Below, one piece after another: positions 25,916 to 34,295 of a stretch of DNA of 55,158 nucleotides. Position 1 is the first letter of the stretch, and the number at the start of each line of letters is the position of its first letter. Under the pieces are notes generated by a model. That model was not told the origin of the DNA and made no database searches. It was given only the letters and a program-made list of their open reading frames with translations. The stretch covers positions 1-55,158 of the forward strand of contig JANXOF010000074.1 in NCBI GenBank assembly GCA_025353725.1. Direction: 5' to 3'. This stretch comes from Polyangiaceae bacterium. Its GTDB lineage: Bacteria; Myxococcota_A; Polyangia; Polyangiales; Polyangiaceae. The position numbers and the translations under genes were made by a program.

Positions 25916-26317
25916 ACGAGTCCAACCGTAGCGAAAACGCGGCGCGGGAATCGGCTTTCGGAGACGACGCACTCCGCGCCGCGGAGGCATTGCTTGCGCT
26001 CCAATCTCTACAACGACGCCGTCAGTCGGGCTTATTACGCCGTGTTCCCTTATGCGCGGGCGCTTTTACTTTTTGATGGGTTCGAACCGAAAACCCACCG
26101 CGGAGTCTTCGCATTGCTCGAGCGTCATTTCGAGACGACCGGCCGTTTATCCCGCGACTTGCTCTCCCGATTTGCCCGCCTTCAGACCTTTCGCGGGCTC
26201 GCGGACTACGATTCGCGCGAGCGACTCCCTGCCGAGCGCGCGGCCTTGGAGGTGGCGTCGGCCCGCGTCTTTGTCGATGAAGCGCGGCGAGCATTCTTGA
26301 ACACCGCCGCACTATAG
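25912..26317 (+). pseudogene. HEPN-domain protein, split by a frameshift
   Basis: The N-terminal helix (LNESNRSENAARES ... AAEALLAL) is read from CTG 25912 in one frame. The rest, including YNDAVSRAYYAVFPYARALLL and a C-terminal helical tail, is in the next frame from about 26003 to 26317. Together they match the HEPN family, where a helix ending in ALLAL is followed directly by LYNDAVSRAYYA. The junction at about 25999-26003 has one surplus base. The catalytic motif is not an obvious RX4-6H, so RNase activity is uncertain even if the gene were whole. Alternatives are a sequencing error, a programmed frameshift, or internal initiation at TTG 25994 giving a 107-aa product without the first helix. 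Confidence 0.68.
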
Positions 26318-26414
26318 TTCCGCTACTCGAACCCATGGAGCCTGCACGGATCGGATTCGTCACGCTTGTTGGTCGCCCGAAGCGGGCTCGCTTGAGCACT
26401 TTTCTAGCGGGCTG

Positions 26415-27797
26415 CTAAAGGTGTGGCCAAATCTCGGCTCCGCCAAAGAATCCGACCCCCGGCGGCGTAGAAAAAGGGGTGTCGGCGAGCTTCGTCACGC
26501 TCGAAGTGTCGGCACCCGCGTCAGCCGTGAGCGGAACCGAAACGACGGAGACTGCCGCCGCACCACCGTCGACGGCGGGTGTGTTGAGCAAGCCGACGAC
26601 GTTGCCTTTGCCATCGTAGGTAGCCGCCCCAAACGCTATCGGTAGCTCGCGGCCGAGAGATGAAGACGATGGGTCCCAAAAAAACGTCTGCACGTTGGGG
26701 TAGGTGACAACGATCGCCGCGCGCGTGGCGTTCGCGAAAATGAACTGCGAGGGAAAGCCTTTCTCGTTCAACTCAATCAGCGTCTTCGCCCGGCCTGTGG
26801 CGAGGTCGACTTCTTCAATGCCGCTCTTAATAGTGGGTCCGGCTTCAACGCCCTCGCCGGCAGACAGGCAACCGCTTTGCGTGATTAGTAGACGATCGCG
26901 CACCGCATCGTAAATGAGCGGTGCCCCGAGAACCGGGCTGTACCCTTCGAGTGCGATTCCGCCCCCGGGAGCAGTTCCGCCTAGCGAAACTAGGTTCCCC
27001 GTCGCTTCATCGATCGCAATCACAGACGCTCGCGTGTTCTTGCATCGTGACGCGGCAAAACGGTCGTAGTTCCCAAGAACAACGTAGATGCGCTTTCGAC
27101 TCGGAACATAAACCGCCGCGGTCATCTCGACCAAACCGTCCGTGTCCTCAGGTTGCACGAACGCCGAAAGGTCGATGTAGCGCTCTGGCACGCCGCCATC
27201 CGAGGCTCGAGACGTATCCAAGACCGCAATCTTGTTGCGATTATAGCGGAGCACGTAACCCTTCGTGCAGGTCGGCACCACAATGGCGACGGGTTGAGCG
27301 TTCGGGTCGCCGCCGTCCGCATTGTCGTCGCCGACCACGTTCCACGAGGCCACGGGTTCCCACGGCCGCTGCGCGTTCATCTTCGCGACCACGTCATTGG
27401 CTTGTTCGACGACAAACGGGTCTGCGCCCAGCGATGACGTCGTACCTACGAAACCTGGGTAAGTGAACCGGCCGTCGACTTTTCGGTCGCCGATGTTGAA
27501 CACGGAGAGTTCGCTTGTCGTAGCTCGATTTAGCGTGAGCAACAGCCGCGGGGGCGCTCCCTGAGCGTTCCCACAAGCCGTCGGCAACGACCCATCAGGC
27601 ACGGGAGCACCGCTATCGAGCATCGGCGTCGAGCCTGCCTCGGTTTGCGTCGAGCCCGCCTCAGCCGAAGCGGAAGCGGAAGCGGCGTCATCACCGCACC
27701 CCATCGCCGCCGTCACCGAAAGCGACGCGAGAATGAGTACGAGAACCGGGACCGGCAGACTCAGGACGAGCGCCGCCGTACGTATGTTTCTTTTCAT
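26415..27797 (-). CDS. Secreted lipoprotein, beta-propeller-like
   Basis: The 460-aa protein starts with a basic N-region and long hydrophobic core (residues 8-31), with a plausible lipoprotein cysteine at C34 (TAAMGC). A Ser/Ala/Glu-rich linker with a TEAGSTP pattern follows. The rest has repeated strand motifs (KIAVLDTSRAS, RIYVVLGNYD, ASVIAIDEATGNLVSL, IEEVDLATGRAKTL) typical of WD40/YVTN-like propellers, though I cannot count blades with confidence. It probably sits on the outer membrane or in the periplasm. A GAGG sequence lies 9 bases before the ATG. It is convergent with the HEPN gene and stands alone. Confidence 0.7.
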   Translation of the reverse strand: MKRNIRTAALVLSLPVPVLVLILASLSVTAAMGCGDDAASASASAEAGSTQTEAGSTPMLDSGAPVPDGSLPTACGNAQGAPPRLLLTLNRATTSELSVFNIGDRKVDGRFTYPGFVGTTSSLGADPFVVEQANDVVAKMNAQRPWEPVASWNVVGDDNADGGDPNAQPVAIVVPTCTKGYVLRYNRNKIAVLDTSRASDGGVPERYIDLSAFVQPEDTDGLVEMTAAVYVPSRKRIYVVLGNYDRFAASRCKNTRASVIAIDEATGNLVSLGGTAPGGGIALEGYSPVLGAPLIYDAVRDRLLITQSGCLSAGEGVEAGPTIKSGIEEVDLATGRAKTLIELNEKGFPSQFIFANATRAAIVVTYPNVQTFFWDPSSSSLGRELPIAFGAATYDGKGNVVGLLNTPAVDGGAAAVSVVSVPLTADAGADTSSVTKLADTPFSTPPGVGFFGGAEIWPHL

Positions 27798-28133
27798 GAT
27801 TTGGACCTCGGGAAGCGCACGCCCGCGCCCACCATCGTTGAAAAAGGGTCATTTGCGCGTGGTCCGGTCTCCGGACTTCCGGGTCATCCTCGTCCGAGCC
27901 CTTCCCAGGTTTGGCTCACGCCGCACCCAGTGGATATGCTCGAAGTCGTCGCCGGTCACCGTGGCGGGCGCCGCGCCGGTCTTTAACCGGCTTCCCATGT
28001 GAGGCGCGTTCCCTCGGGCGGAGGAAACGCAGCGTCACGACCACGCGCACTTCGTGTCGTCGTAAAAAGTGGCATGTTCCACCTACGCCCTCGGTCGTAA
28101 CTGACATCGCCATAGCGCGTCAACCGTTGAGCC
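27798..28133. other. Intergenic region downstream of coaBC and upstream of the lipoprotein gene
   Basis: No gene is supported. Two short perfect hairpins are present: GTCCGG-TCT-CCGGAC at 27862-27876 and GCCGGT-CTTTA-ACCGGC at 27975-27991. Neither is followed by a T-tract on the minus strand, so they are not clear terminators of coaBC. The region should carry the promoter of the lipoprotein gene. Confidence 0.5.
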
Positions 28134-29375
28134 TTACCCACGCAGCCGTTTCGAGACCTCGGCCAGTATCCAGTCGGCCACGTTCTCCTTCGTACCTCGC
28201 GTAAACGGACCCACCCCCTCGCGGCTCACGAGCGACACGCGGTTCGTCGCGTGTCCGAGCGACTCGTGCGCGGCGTTGGCCACGACGAGGTCGACGTGCT
28301 TCGTGTCGAGCTTGCCTATCGCTTGTCGAAGCACCGCGGCGTCATCTCCGGTCTCAAGGGCAAACCCGACGAGGACCGGGGTGGAGGCGAGAGAGGCGAC
28401 ACGTTTTCGGCCGATTTCCGCGAGGATATCCGGGTTTGCCGCAAGGGTGAGTGTCGGTAGCCCTGACCCTTTTTTGAGCTTCGAAGCGCTCGGTGCGGCA
28501 ACACAGAAGTCGGCCACGGCCGCGGCCATCACGAGCGCGTCGGCCTTGCCGAGATCGTCGCCCATCGCCTCCGCGACGGCGCGCTGCATCTGCCGCGCGG
28601 TCTCCACATTGACGCGCGTAACTCCGGCGGGCGTCGGCAACGCAACAGGGCCCGCCACAAGAGTCACGTTGGCTCCGCGTGCTGCGGCGCGCGCCGCTAT
28701 CGCAAACCCCATGCGGCCGCTCGAGCGGTTCCCGAGGTAGCGAACCGGGTCGATGGGTTCGTGCGTCGGCCCGGCCGTCACGACCACATGCCGGCCGCAA
28801 AGGTCGCGCACCGAGCTCTCGAGCGCTCGTTCGATGGCACGCACGATTTCCGACGGCGCCTCCATCCGGCCGAGACCGCTCTCTCCCGACGCCACCTGCC
28901 CGTCCACGGGGCCAACAAGGGTGACGCGGCCCTGACGAAGGAGCTCCTCGACGTTTCGCTGCGTGGCCGGGTGCTGCCACATGCGCGGGTGCATCGCGGG
29001 GACAGCGAGTACGGGGCCGCGCGCGCAAAGCACCGCAGCCGTGATGAGATCGTCGGCCCTGCCCTGCGCGAGGCGCGAAAGAACATCAGCCGTCGCCGGA
29101 ACAAGGACGAGGATGTCCGCGCGTTCGGCGATAGCCACGTGCGCTTCCCCGGGGAAAGCAGCATCCCACATGTCGGTTATGACCGGTTGGCCCGTGATGC
29201 CCGCGAGCGTTACGGCGCCCACGAATCGCTGAGCCGAGGCCGTCATTAACGGAACGACCGTCGCCCCCGCCTTGACGCAAAGGCGCGCGACCTCGACCGC
29301 CTTGTACGCTGCGATGCTTCCCGTCACGGCCAACGCAACGCAACGTCCGGAAAGAGTTTGGGGGTCCACGCTCAC
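28134..29375 (-). CDS. coaBC: Bifunctional phosphopantothenoylcysteine decarboxylase/phosphopantothenate-cysteine ligase
   Basis: The 413-aa enzyme makes 4'-phosphopantetheine from phosphopantothenate, cysteine and CTP in coenzyme A synthesis. The N-terminal CoaC half has the FMN-binding GSIAAYKA motif (about 19-26) and PAMHPRMW, where E. coli has Asn in the PxMNxxMW motif. The usual redox-active Cys of the ACGDxGxGRM loop is Ser (VASGESGLGRM). Both variants are, to my recollection, also found in actinobacterial CoaBC, so the enzyme is probably active. The CoaB half has VVTAGPTHEPIDPVRYLGNRSSGRMG, KLKKG and NPDIL. It starts with GTG one base after the upstream small gene. Confidence 0.93.
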   Translation of the reverse strand: MSVDPQTLSGRCVALAVTGSIAAYKAVEVARLCVKAGATVVPLMTASAQRFVGAVTLAGITGQPVITDMWDAAFPGEAHVAIAERADILVLVPATADVLSRLAQGRADDLITAAVLCARGPVLAVPAMHPRMWQHPATQRNVEELLRQGRVTLVGPVDGQVASGESGLGRMEAPSEIVRAIERALESSVRDLCGRHVVVTAGPTHEPIDPVRYLGNRSSGRMGFAIAARAAARGANVTLVAGPVALPTPAGVTRVNVETARQMQRAVAEAMGDDLGKADALVMAAAVADFCVAAPSASKLKKGSGLPTLTLAANPDILAEIGRKRVASLASTPVLVGFALETGDDAAVLRQAIGKLDTKHVDLVVANAAHESLGHATNRVSLVSREGVGPFTRGTKENVADWILAEVSKRLRG

Positions 29376-29376
29376 C

Positions 29377-29700
29377 TCAGGACTCGAGCTCGATGGCGCC
29401 CATCGCTGCGAGACCGAAAATCAGCGACAGCGCTTCCGCAGGTGGCATCGCGCAGACGTCCAAAATTTCTTCTAACGTCTGGACGCCATCGACGTGGGCC
29501 AGCAGAAAACCTGTCCGATGGTCTATCTTCAGGCGCGAAATTTCGGCGACCGACTTGAGGACGCGCGGCACGCTCTGCAGTTCCCTAGACGACAACGTTC
29601 GACCATAGGGGGAGATGTCATCTCCCCCTTCGGCTTCCAGGCGGTGCCGCTCTCCAGGTTCGCCAAGTGGCAACGTTCGCACCGCGCAAGATTCCCCCAT
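29377..29700 (-). CDS. Small conserved-looking protein upstream of coaBC (107 aa)
   Basis: From ATG 29700 (MGESCAVRTL) the product is 107 aa. The C-terminal 60 residues (DHRTGFLLAHVDGVQTLEEIL then MPPAEALSLIFGLAAMGAIEL) form a helix-turn-helix-like pattern. I recall similar sequences as C-terminal modules of myxobacterial regulatory proteins, but I cannot name a family. The frame is open upstream to 29880; that part is Arg-rich and overlaps the ychF promoter, so it is excluded. Its stop is one base from the coaBC GTG, so the two are co-translated. A role beside CoA synthesis is not evident. Confidence 0.6.
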   Translation of the reverse strand: MGESCAVRTLPLGEPGERHRLEAEGGDDISPYGRTLSSRELQSVPRVLKSVAEISRLKIDHRTGFLLAHVDGVQTLEEILDVCAMPPAEALSLIFGLAAMGAIELES

Positions 29701-29888
29701 GGCTGACCACGAGAGATAGCAGAAAGGAGAACGGCGGGCGGTACCCAGCGGACCGGCCGAACGTCGCGAGGCACGCTCTCGCACGAGCGCACGAGCGCAC
29801 GAGTGGCCCCCCGCGCACCCGGTCGTACGAACCCGAACGGCGGGCGGTTTGCCTCCCGCACGCCCACCGTGATATCGCACCGCAAATC

Positions 29889-30995
29889 ATGGGTCTCTCG
29901 ATAGGCATCGTTGGCCTTCCAAACGTCGGCAAGTCCACTCTCTTCAACGCGCTCTCGACGGCAAAAGCCGAGGCCGCCAACTACCCGTTTTGCACCATCG
30001 AGCCGAACGTCGGCGTCGTCATCGTGCCCGACGACCGCCTTGCGAAAATCGACACCGTGATTCACGCCGAGCGGATTTTACCGACCACGTTCAACTTTGT
30101 CGACATCGCCGGCCTCGTGCGCGGAGCCTCGAAAGGCGAGGGCCTCGGAAACCAGTTTTTGTCGCACATCCGTGAGGCCGACGCGATCGTCCAAGTCGCC
30201 CGATGCTTCGAAGATCCGAACGTCATTCACGTCGAAAACAAGGTCGACCCTGTCGCCGACGTCGCGACGGTCACCACAGAACTCTGCCTCAAAGACCTCG
30301 AAACCGTCACAAAACGACGCGACAAAGCCCTGAAAATGGCGAAGTCGAACGACCCGAAAGAGAAACTCGCGGCCGAAATCTGTGAACTGCTCATCAAGCA
30401 CCTGGACGACGGAAAGCCCGCCCGGACGGCGCAAGTTCCAGAAACCGTCGAAGCCCAGGTTGTCGTCAGGGAGCTTCAACTCCTGACCATCAAGCCTTCG
30501 TTTTACATCGCAAATATCGACGAGGCGACCATCGCAAACCCCGAGGCAAACAAGCACCTCCTGGCGTTGCAGCAACTTGCCGCGGCGGAGCACACCTTCG
30601 TCGTTCCCGTGTGCGGTGCGCTCGAGTCACAAATTGCCGAGTTGGACCCCAGCGACCGACCCGAATTCCTCGAGAGCGCTGGGCTCAAAGAGCCTGGCCT
30701 CAACGCCGTAATTCGAGCGGGCTACAAGCTTTTGGGGCTTCTCACGTTCTTCACCGCAGGCAAGGTCGAAGTGCGCGCCTGGACGACACGCATTGGAGCG
30801 AAGGCCCCCCAAGCGGCGGGCGTCATCCATACCGACTTCGAGAAAGGCTTCATTAAAGCGGAGGTGATGTGGTGGGAAGACCTCGTCAAGCTCGGCAGCG
30901 AAGCGAAATGTCGAGACGCGGGAAAACTCGCCATCGAGGGCAAAGAGTATGTCATGCGCGACGGCGACGTCGTCCACTTTAGGTTCAACGTCTAG
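29889..30995 (+). CDS. ychF: Ribosome-binding ATPase/GTPase YchF
   Basis: The 368-aa product from ATG 29889 begins MGLSIGIVGLPNVGKSTLFNALS, with the G1 P-loop NVGKST at residues 12-17. G3 is seen as VDIAGLVRGASKGEGLGNQFL. The conserved YchF insertion with coiled helices follows, and a C-terminal TGS domain (LLTFFTAGKVEVRAW ... DGDVVHFRFNV). YchF/OLA1 proteins bind ATP in preference to GTP and associate with ribosomes. Length and start match the family; the 74 upstream in-frame codons are non-homologous and excluded. It is divergent from the coaBC unit and convergent with the TM2 gene, with a hairpin between. Confidence 0.96.
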   Translation: MGLSIGIVGLPNVGKSTLFNALSTAKAEAANYPFCTIEPNVGVVIVPDDRLAKIDTVIHAERILPTTFNFVDIAGLVRGASKGEGLGNQFLSHIREADAIVQVARCFEDPNVIHVENKVDPVADVATVTTELCLKDLETVTKRRDKALKMAKSNDPKEKLAAEICELLIKHLDDGKPARTAQVPETVEAQVVVRELQLLTIKPSFYIANIDEATIANPEANKHLLALQQLAAAEHTFVVPVCGALESQIAELDPSDRPEFLESAGLKEPGLNAVIRAGYKLLGLLTFFTAGKVEVRAWTTRIGAKAPQAAGVIHTDFEKGFIKAEVMWWEDLVKLGSEAKCRDAGKLAIEGKEYVMRDGDVVHFRFNV

Positions 30996-31049
30996 CCGGC
31001 TTTGAAGTCGACGAGCTCCTCGAAAACCTAGCGAAACTATACGGAAGAA

Positions 31050-31074
31050 GACCCGCACCGAGTAGTTGCGGGTC
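31050..31074. terminator. Hairpin between convergent ychF and TM2 genes (likely bidirectional terminator)
   Basis: GACCCGCA (31050-31057) pairs perfectly with TGCGGGTC (31067-31074) around a 9-base loop. Flanking GAAGA/TCTTC bases can extend the stem across a small bulge. It lies 55 bp after the ychF stop and 36 bp after the TM2-gene stop on the other strand. On the minus strand it is followed by a pyrimidine run (CTTCTTCC), so it could end both transcripts. Confidence 0.6.
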
Positions 31075-31110
31075 CTATCTTCGCGCCGTAAAAAGACCGC
31101 CGCACAGCAC

Positions 31111-32157
31111 TCACGACTTGACGAGTGGGCGACCTTTCGAATCGGTGTATTTGCCAGTCGCGATCAAGAAGATATCGACCAGAGTCCAAATGCCGCATCC
31201 GCCAAACGTGAACAGCTGAATCACGCCGAACAGGATGTGTCCCGTATAGAACCGATGCGCGCCGAAAGAGCCCGCGAAGATGGCGAGCAGGAGGGCGACG
31301 ATAAACTGCTTCGGCGGGCCGCTCGCTCCCGTCATGTCGGCCGCACCAGGGAAACCAACCTGCATGGCGCCCGCACCCGGGTAATCGGCCTGAGGGTAGC
31401 CGGCCTGAGGATAGCCAGCTTGGGGTTGGTAGCCGGGCTGAGCGTAGCCCGGCGGAGCATATCCGCCTTGGGGTTGATAACCATCGTGCGGTCCCCCGAG
31501 CGCTTGGTTCACTGCGTTCCCGATCGGATCAGAGCTTTGGCCAGCAAACGGATTGAAGGGCTGTCCCCCCGCGGCCGGCGGCGCACCGTACATGTCTGCG
31601 CCCGGAGGCGGACCGAATCCGCCATAGGGCTGAGCCGGAGGTTGCGCTCCGTAACCGGGCGGTTCGTACCCGCGCCCGCCTGCGCCGAAAGCGGCGGGCG
31701 GGCCATCGAGTGCCATCGTGCCCGCCAGCGGGTTCGCGTCAGCCGCCGACCCAAATGTCTGATGGCTCGGGGCGCCAGACGCGTCGCCAGGCGAACCGCG
31801 TTGAGCACCGAAGGAAGACGCAGGAGGCGCCGCGTTGAAGTTCGGCGGGGCCACCCCAACCATCGTCCCTTTGTGCCGGTTCGGCGCGCTCGGATTTGGC
31901 GCGCCCATCGGCGGGGACTCGGCGACGAATCCGGACGCTTGGCCCTGCCCTGAACCTGCCGACAGAGGTGCTGAGCCAGCAGGGGCGATGCCGCCTTGGG
32001 GAGATGGGAAGCCTGGGTTCGGCTGATTCATCATCAGCATCGTCCCTTTAAACTTCGGCGCCCCCGCCGCCGCGCCAGGTGCAACGAGTTGAAAACTACA
32101 CTTCGCGCAAGCTTGCGCGGTTTCCGAATTTTGAGTTCCACAGTTCGGACAGAACAC
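31111..32157 (-). CDS. Zinc-ribbon protein with Gly/Pro/Gln-rich linker and C-terminal TM2 domain
   Basis: From GTG 32157 the product is 348 aa. It opens with a zinc ribbon (VFCPNCGTQ ... ACAKC, residues 1-19), followed by about 250 residues of low-complexity Gly/Pro/Ala/Gln sequence. That includes tandem GYxPxGY and GYPQA units near residues 225-260. A TM2 domain ends the protein (FIVALLLAIFAGSFGAHRFY, then GVIQLFTFGGCGIWTLVDIF). TM2 modules contain two membrane helices; their role is poorly known. The start is set by a GGGAGG ribosome binding site 5 bases before the GTG; frame upstream of it is non-homologous. The gene is divergent from the nuo operon. Confidence 0.8.
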   Translation of the reverse strand: MFCPNCGTQNSETAQACAKCSFQLVAPGAAAGAPKFKGTMLMMNQPNPGFPSPQGGIAPAGSAPLSAGSGQGQASGFVAESPPMGAPNPSAPNRHKGTMVGVAPPNFNAAPPASSFGAQRGSPGDASGAPSHQTFGSAADANPLAGTMALDGPPAAFGAGGRGYEPPGYGAQPPAQPYGGFGPPPGADMYGAPPAAGGQPFNPFAGQSSDPIGNAVNQALGGPHDGYQPQGGYAPPGYAQPGYQPQAGYPQAGYPQADYPGAGAMQVGFPGAADMTGASGPPKQFIVALLLAIFAGSFGAHRFYTGHILFGVIQLFTFGGCGIWTLVDIFLIATGKYTDSKGRPLVKS

Positions 32158-32162
32158 AAGAA

Positions 32163-32168
32163 CCTCCC
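32163..32168 (-). promoter_or_regulatory. Ribosome binding site fixing the GTG start of the TM2 protein
   Basis: GGGAGG on the minus strand sits 5 bases upstream of GTG 32157-32155. It is one of the few strong Shine-Dalgarno matches in the window and places the start directly at the zinc ribbon. Confidence 0.7.
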
Positions 32169-32398
32169 TGGATCGCGATGACACGCCGAGCATACGCCGA
32201 AAGAGGCGGTACGGGTGACCACGTTCACGAGCGCCGTGACATTCACGCGAAGCGTCGCGGCTTTGACCCTTGGCAGCCAGTTCGCCACGCGTGCCTTTGT
32301 CATCGACGTCACACATCCTTGACACGCGCGGTCGATTCGCCATAGCGTGCGCCGCGCGAAAGGCCCACTTTTACCGAGCGTTTCGCGCCCTCCCCCTC

Positions 32399-32887
32399 AT
32401 GACCTTCGCCCTGACGCCCGAACGCGAACGCGAGCTAGTCGAAATCCTCGCCCGGTACCCGACTGAGCACAGCAAGATGGCCGCCTGCATTCCGGCCCTT
32501 CATCTCTGCCAGGACCAAATCGGATGGTGCAGCGACGAGGTTGTGACCTTCGTAGCCTCGCGCCTCGACTTGCCCGCGGCGCACGTGAAGGGAGTCGTTA
32601 CGTTTTACTCGCTCTTCAATCAGCGGCCTGTCGGCAAGCACCAACTCTGGGTGTGCCGAACTCTCCCGTGTGCCCTCCGAGGTGCCGGCGAAGTACTGGC
32701 CCATTGCGAGAAACGACTGGGTATAAAAGCTGGCGAAACCACGGCCGACGGCGCGATTACCTTGCGCACGGCCGAATGTTTAGCGAGCTGTAGCACCGCG
32801 CCGATGATTCAAGTCGACAAGGTCTACCACGAGAATCTGTCGCTCCCGCAGGTGGACACGATCCTCGATCGACTCCAAAAAGGCTGA
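32399..32887 (+). CDS. nuoE: NADH-quinone oxidoreductase subunit E
   Basis: The 162-aa product from ATG 32399 is the thioredoxin-like [2Fe-2S] subunit of complex I. The four ligands are visible as CRTLPC (C-x4-C) and CLASC (C-x3-C) in the second half. The N-terminal helical bundle (YPTEHSKMAACIPALHLCQDQ) is typical. The cluster N1a lies near the FMN of NuoF in the peripheral arm. The frame continues upstream to 32270, but family homology starts at ATG 32399. It heads the nuoEFJKLMN operon; nuoF follows after 19 bp. It is divergent from the TM2 gene. Confidence 0.95.
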   Translation: MTFALTPERERELVEILARYPTEHSKMAACIPALHLCQDQIGWCSDEVVTFVASRLDLPAAHVKGVVTFYSLFNQRPVGKHQLWVCRTLPCALRGAGEVLAHCEKRLGIKAGETTADGAITLRTAECLASCSTAPMIQVDKVYHENLSLPQVDTILDRLQKG

Positions 32888-32906
32888 GCGAGGCACACCG
32901 AAACCC

Positions 32907-34274
32907 ATGCTCAAGCAAACGAATTATCTCACCAAGGTCTACGGCTTACCGGACGGTTGGACCCTACCCGTCTACGAACGCGAATCGCATGGCTACGAGG
33001 CTGCTCGACGCGCTCTGACGACGATGTCGCCGGCCGATGTCGTGACCGAAGCCAAAAAGGCAAACCTTCGCGGCCGCGGCGGCGCAGGCTTCCCAATGGG
33101 AGTCAAATGGAGCTTCATGAAGCCCCACGCCAAGAAGCCTGCATACCTTGTGATCAACGCAGACGAAGGCGAACCGGGCACCCACAAGGACCGAACGCTC
33201 ATGGAGCGTAACCCTCATGCGGTGGTCGAGGGCTGCATTATTGGCTGTTACGCGATTGGAGCTCACGTCGCCTACATTTATGTCCGCGACGAACTGCACC
33301 TTTCCAAAGAGCGACTCTGGCAAGCGATTCGGGAAGCAAAGGAGAAGGGCTTTCTCGGTCAGACTCCGTTCGGCAAAGACTACGCAGTCGACGTCTTCGT
33401 CCACACCGGGGCGGGCGCCTACATCTGTGGCGAGGAGACGAGCATGCTCAACTCACTCGAAGGTCGGCGCGGCGAACCTCGGCTCAAGCCTCCCTTCCCC
33501 GCTCAATCCGGGGCGTTCGGCTGCCCCACCACGGTGAACAATCTCGAGACTATCGCAGCTGTCCCAACGGCTTTCTTGCTGGGCTGCGAGGACTTCTCGA
33601 AGCTCTCCGCCATTCATACCCTCAACGACGGTGGCGTGCGCCTCTTCGGCGTCAACGGGCACGTGAACAAGCCGGGCGTCTACGAGTGCGCGGTAGGCCT
33701 CACGCTGCGCGAACTCATCTACGATCTTGGCGGCGGAATCACCGGAGGGAAAGCACTCTTCGCGGTCATCCCGGGAGGCTCGTCGACCCCCGTGTTGCGT
33801 GCAGAGGAAACGGTGAATGCGCCGGACGAGAAGTCACCCGCGCACCCGTGGCACGGCAAAAGCGTTCTCGACGTCCCGCTCGGCGTCGACACATTCCGCA
33901 GCCTCGGCACGATGCTCGGCACGTGCTGCGCGACAGTCATGGCCGAAGGAACAGACCCTGTCGCGGCGTTTCACAACTTGATGCAGTTCTACCGCCATGA
34001 GTCCTGCGGTCAGTGCACCCCTTGCCGCGAGGGCTCCGGCTGGCTGTCGCGCATCGCCGACAAGCTTCTGGCGGGCACGTGCAGTATGCAAGAACTGGAC
34101 AGCCTCTACGACATTGCAAGCAACATCATGGGCAATACAATCTGCGCGTTCGGCGAGGGAACGGCGATGCCCGCGCTTGGATTCCTCAAAAAATTCCGCG
34201 GTGAGTTCGAAGCTTACGTCCGCGGCGAGCGCAGTGGCCGCGACGCGCGGCTCAATATCGGTTCGGCAGTCTGA
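32907..34274 (+). CDS. nuoF: NADH-quinone oxidoreductase subunit F
   Basis: The 455-aa subunit binds NADH, FMN and a [4Fe-4S] cluster, and accepts hydride from NADH. Visible signatures are GRGGAGFPMGVKWSFM (FMN/NADH binding), INADEGEPGTHKDR, GAYICGEETSMLNSLEGRRG, and the cluster ligands SCGQCTPCREG plus the distal Cys in GNTICAFGEG. Length is normal. It lies 19 bp after nuoE and 21 bp before nuoJ; the gene usually following, nuoG, is absent here. Confidence 0.96.
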   Translation: MLKQTNYLTKVYGLPDGWTLPVYERESHGYEAARRALTTMSPADVVTEAKKANLRGRGGAGFPMGVKWSFMKPHAKKPAYLVINADEGEPGTHKDRTLMERNPHAVVEGCIIGCYAIGAHVAYIYVRDELHLSKERLWQAIREAKEKGFLGQTPFGKDYAVDVFVHTGAGAYICGEETSMLNSLEGRRGEPRLKPPFPAQSGAFGCPTTVNNLETIAAVPTAFLLGCEDFSKLSAIHTLNDGGVRLFGVNGHVNKPGVYECAVGLTLRELIYDLGGGITGGKALFAVIPGGSSTPVLRAEETVNAPDEKSPAHPWHGKSVLDVPLGVDTFRSLGTMLGTCCATVMAEGTDPVAAFHNLMQFYRHESCGQCTPCREGSGWLSRIADKLLAGTCSMQELDSLYDIASNIMGNTICAFGEGTAMPALGFLKKFRGEFEAYVRGERSGRDARLNIGSAV

Positions 34275-34295
34275 AACGCGGAGTCGCAAAGAATC

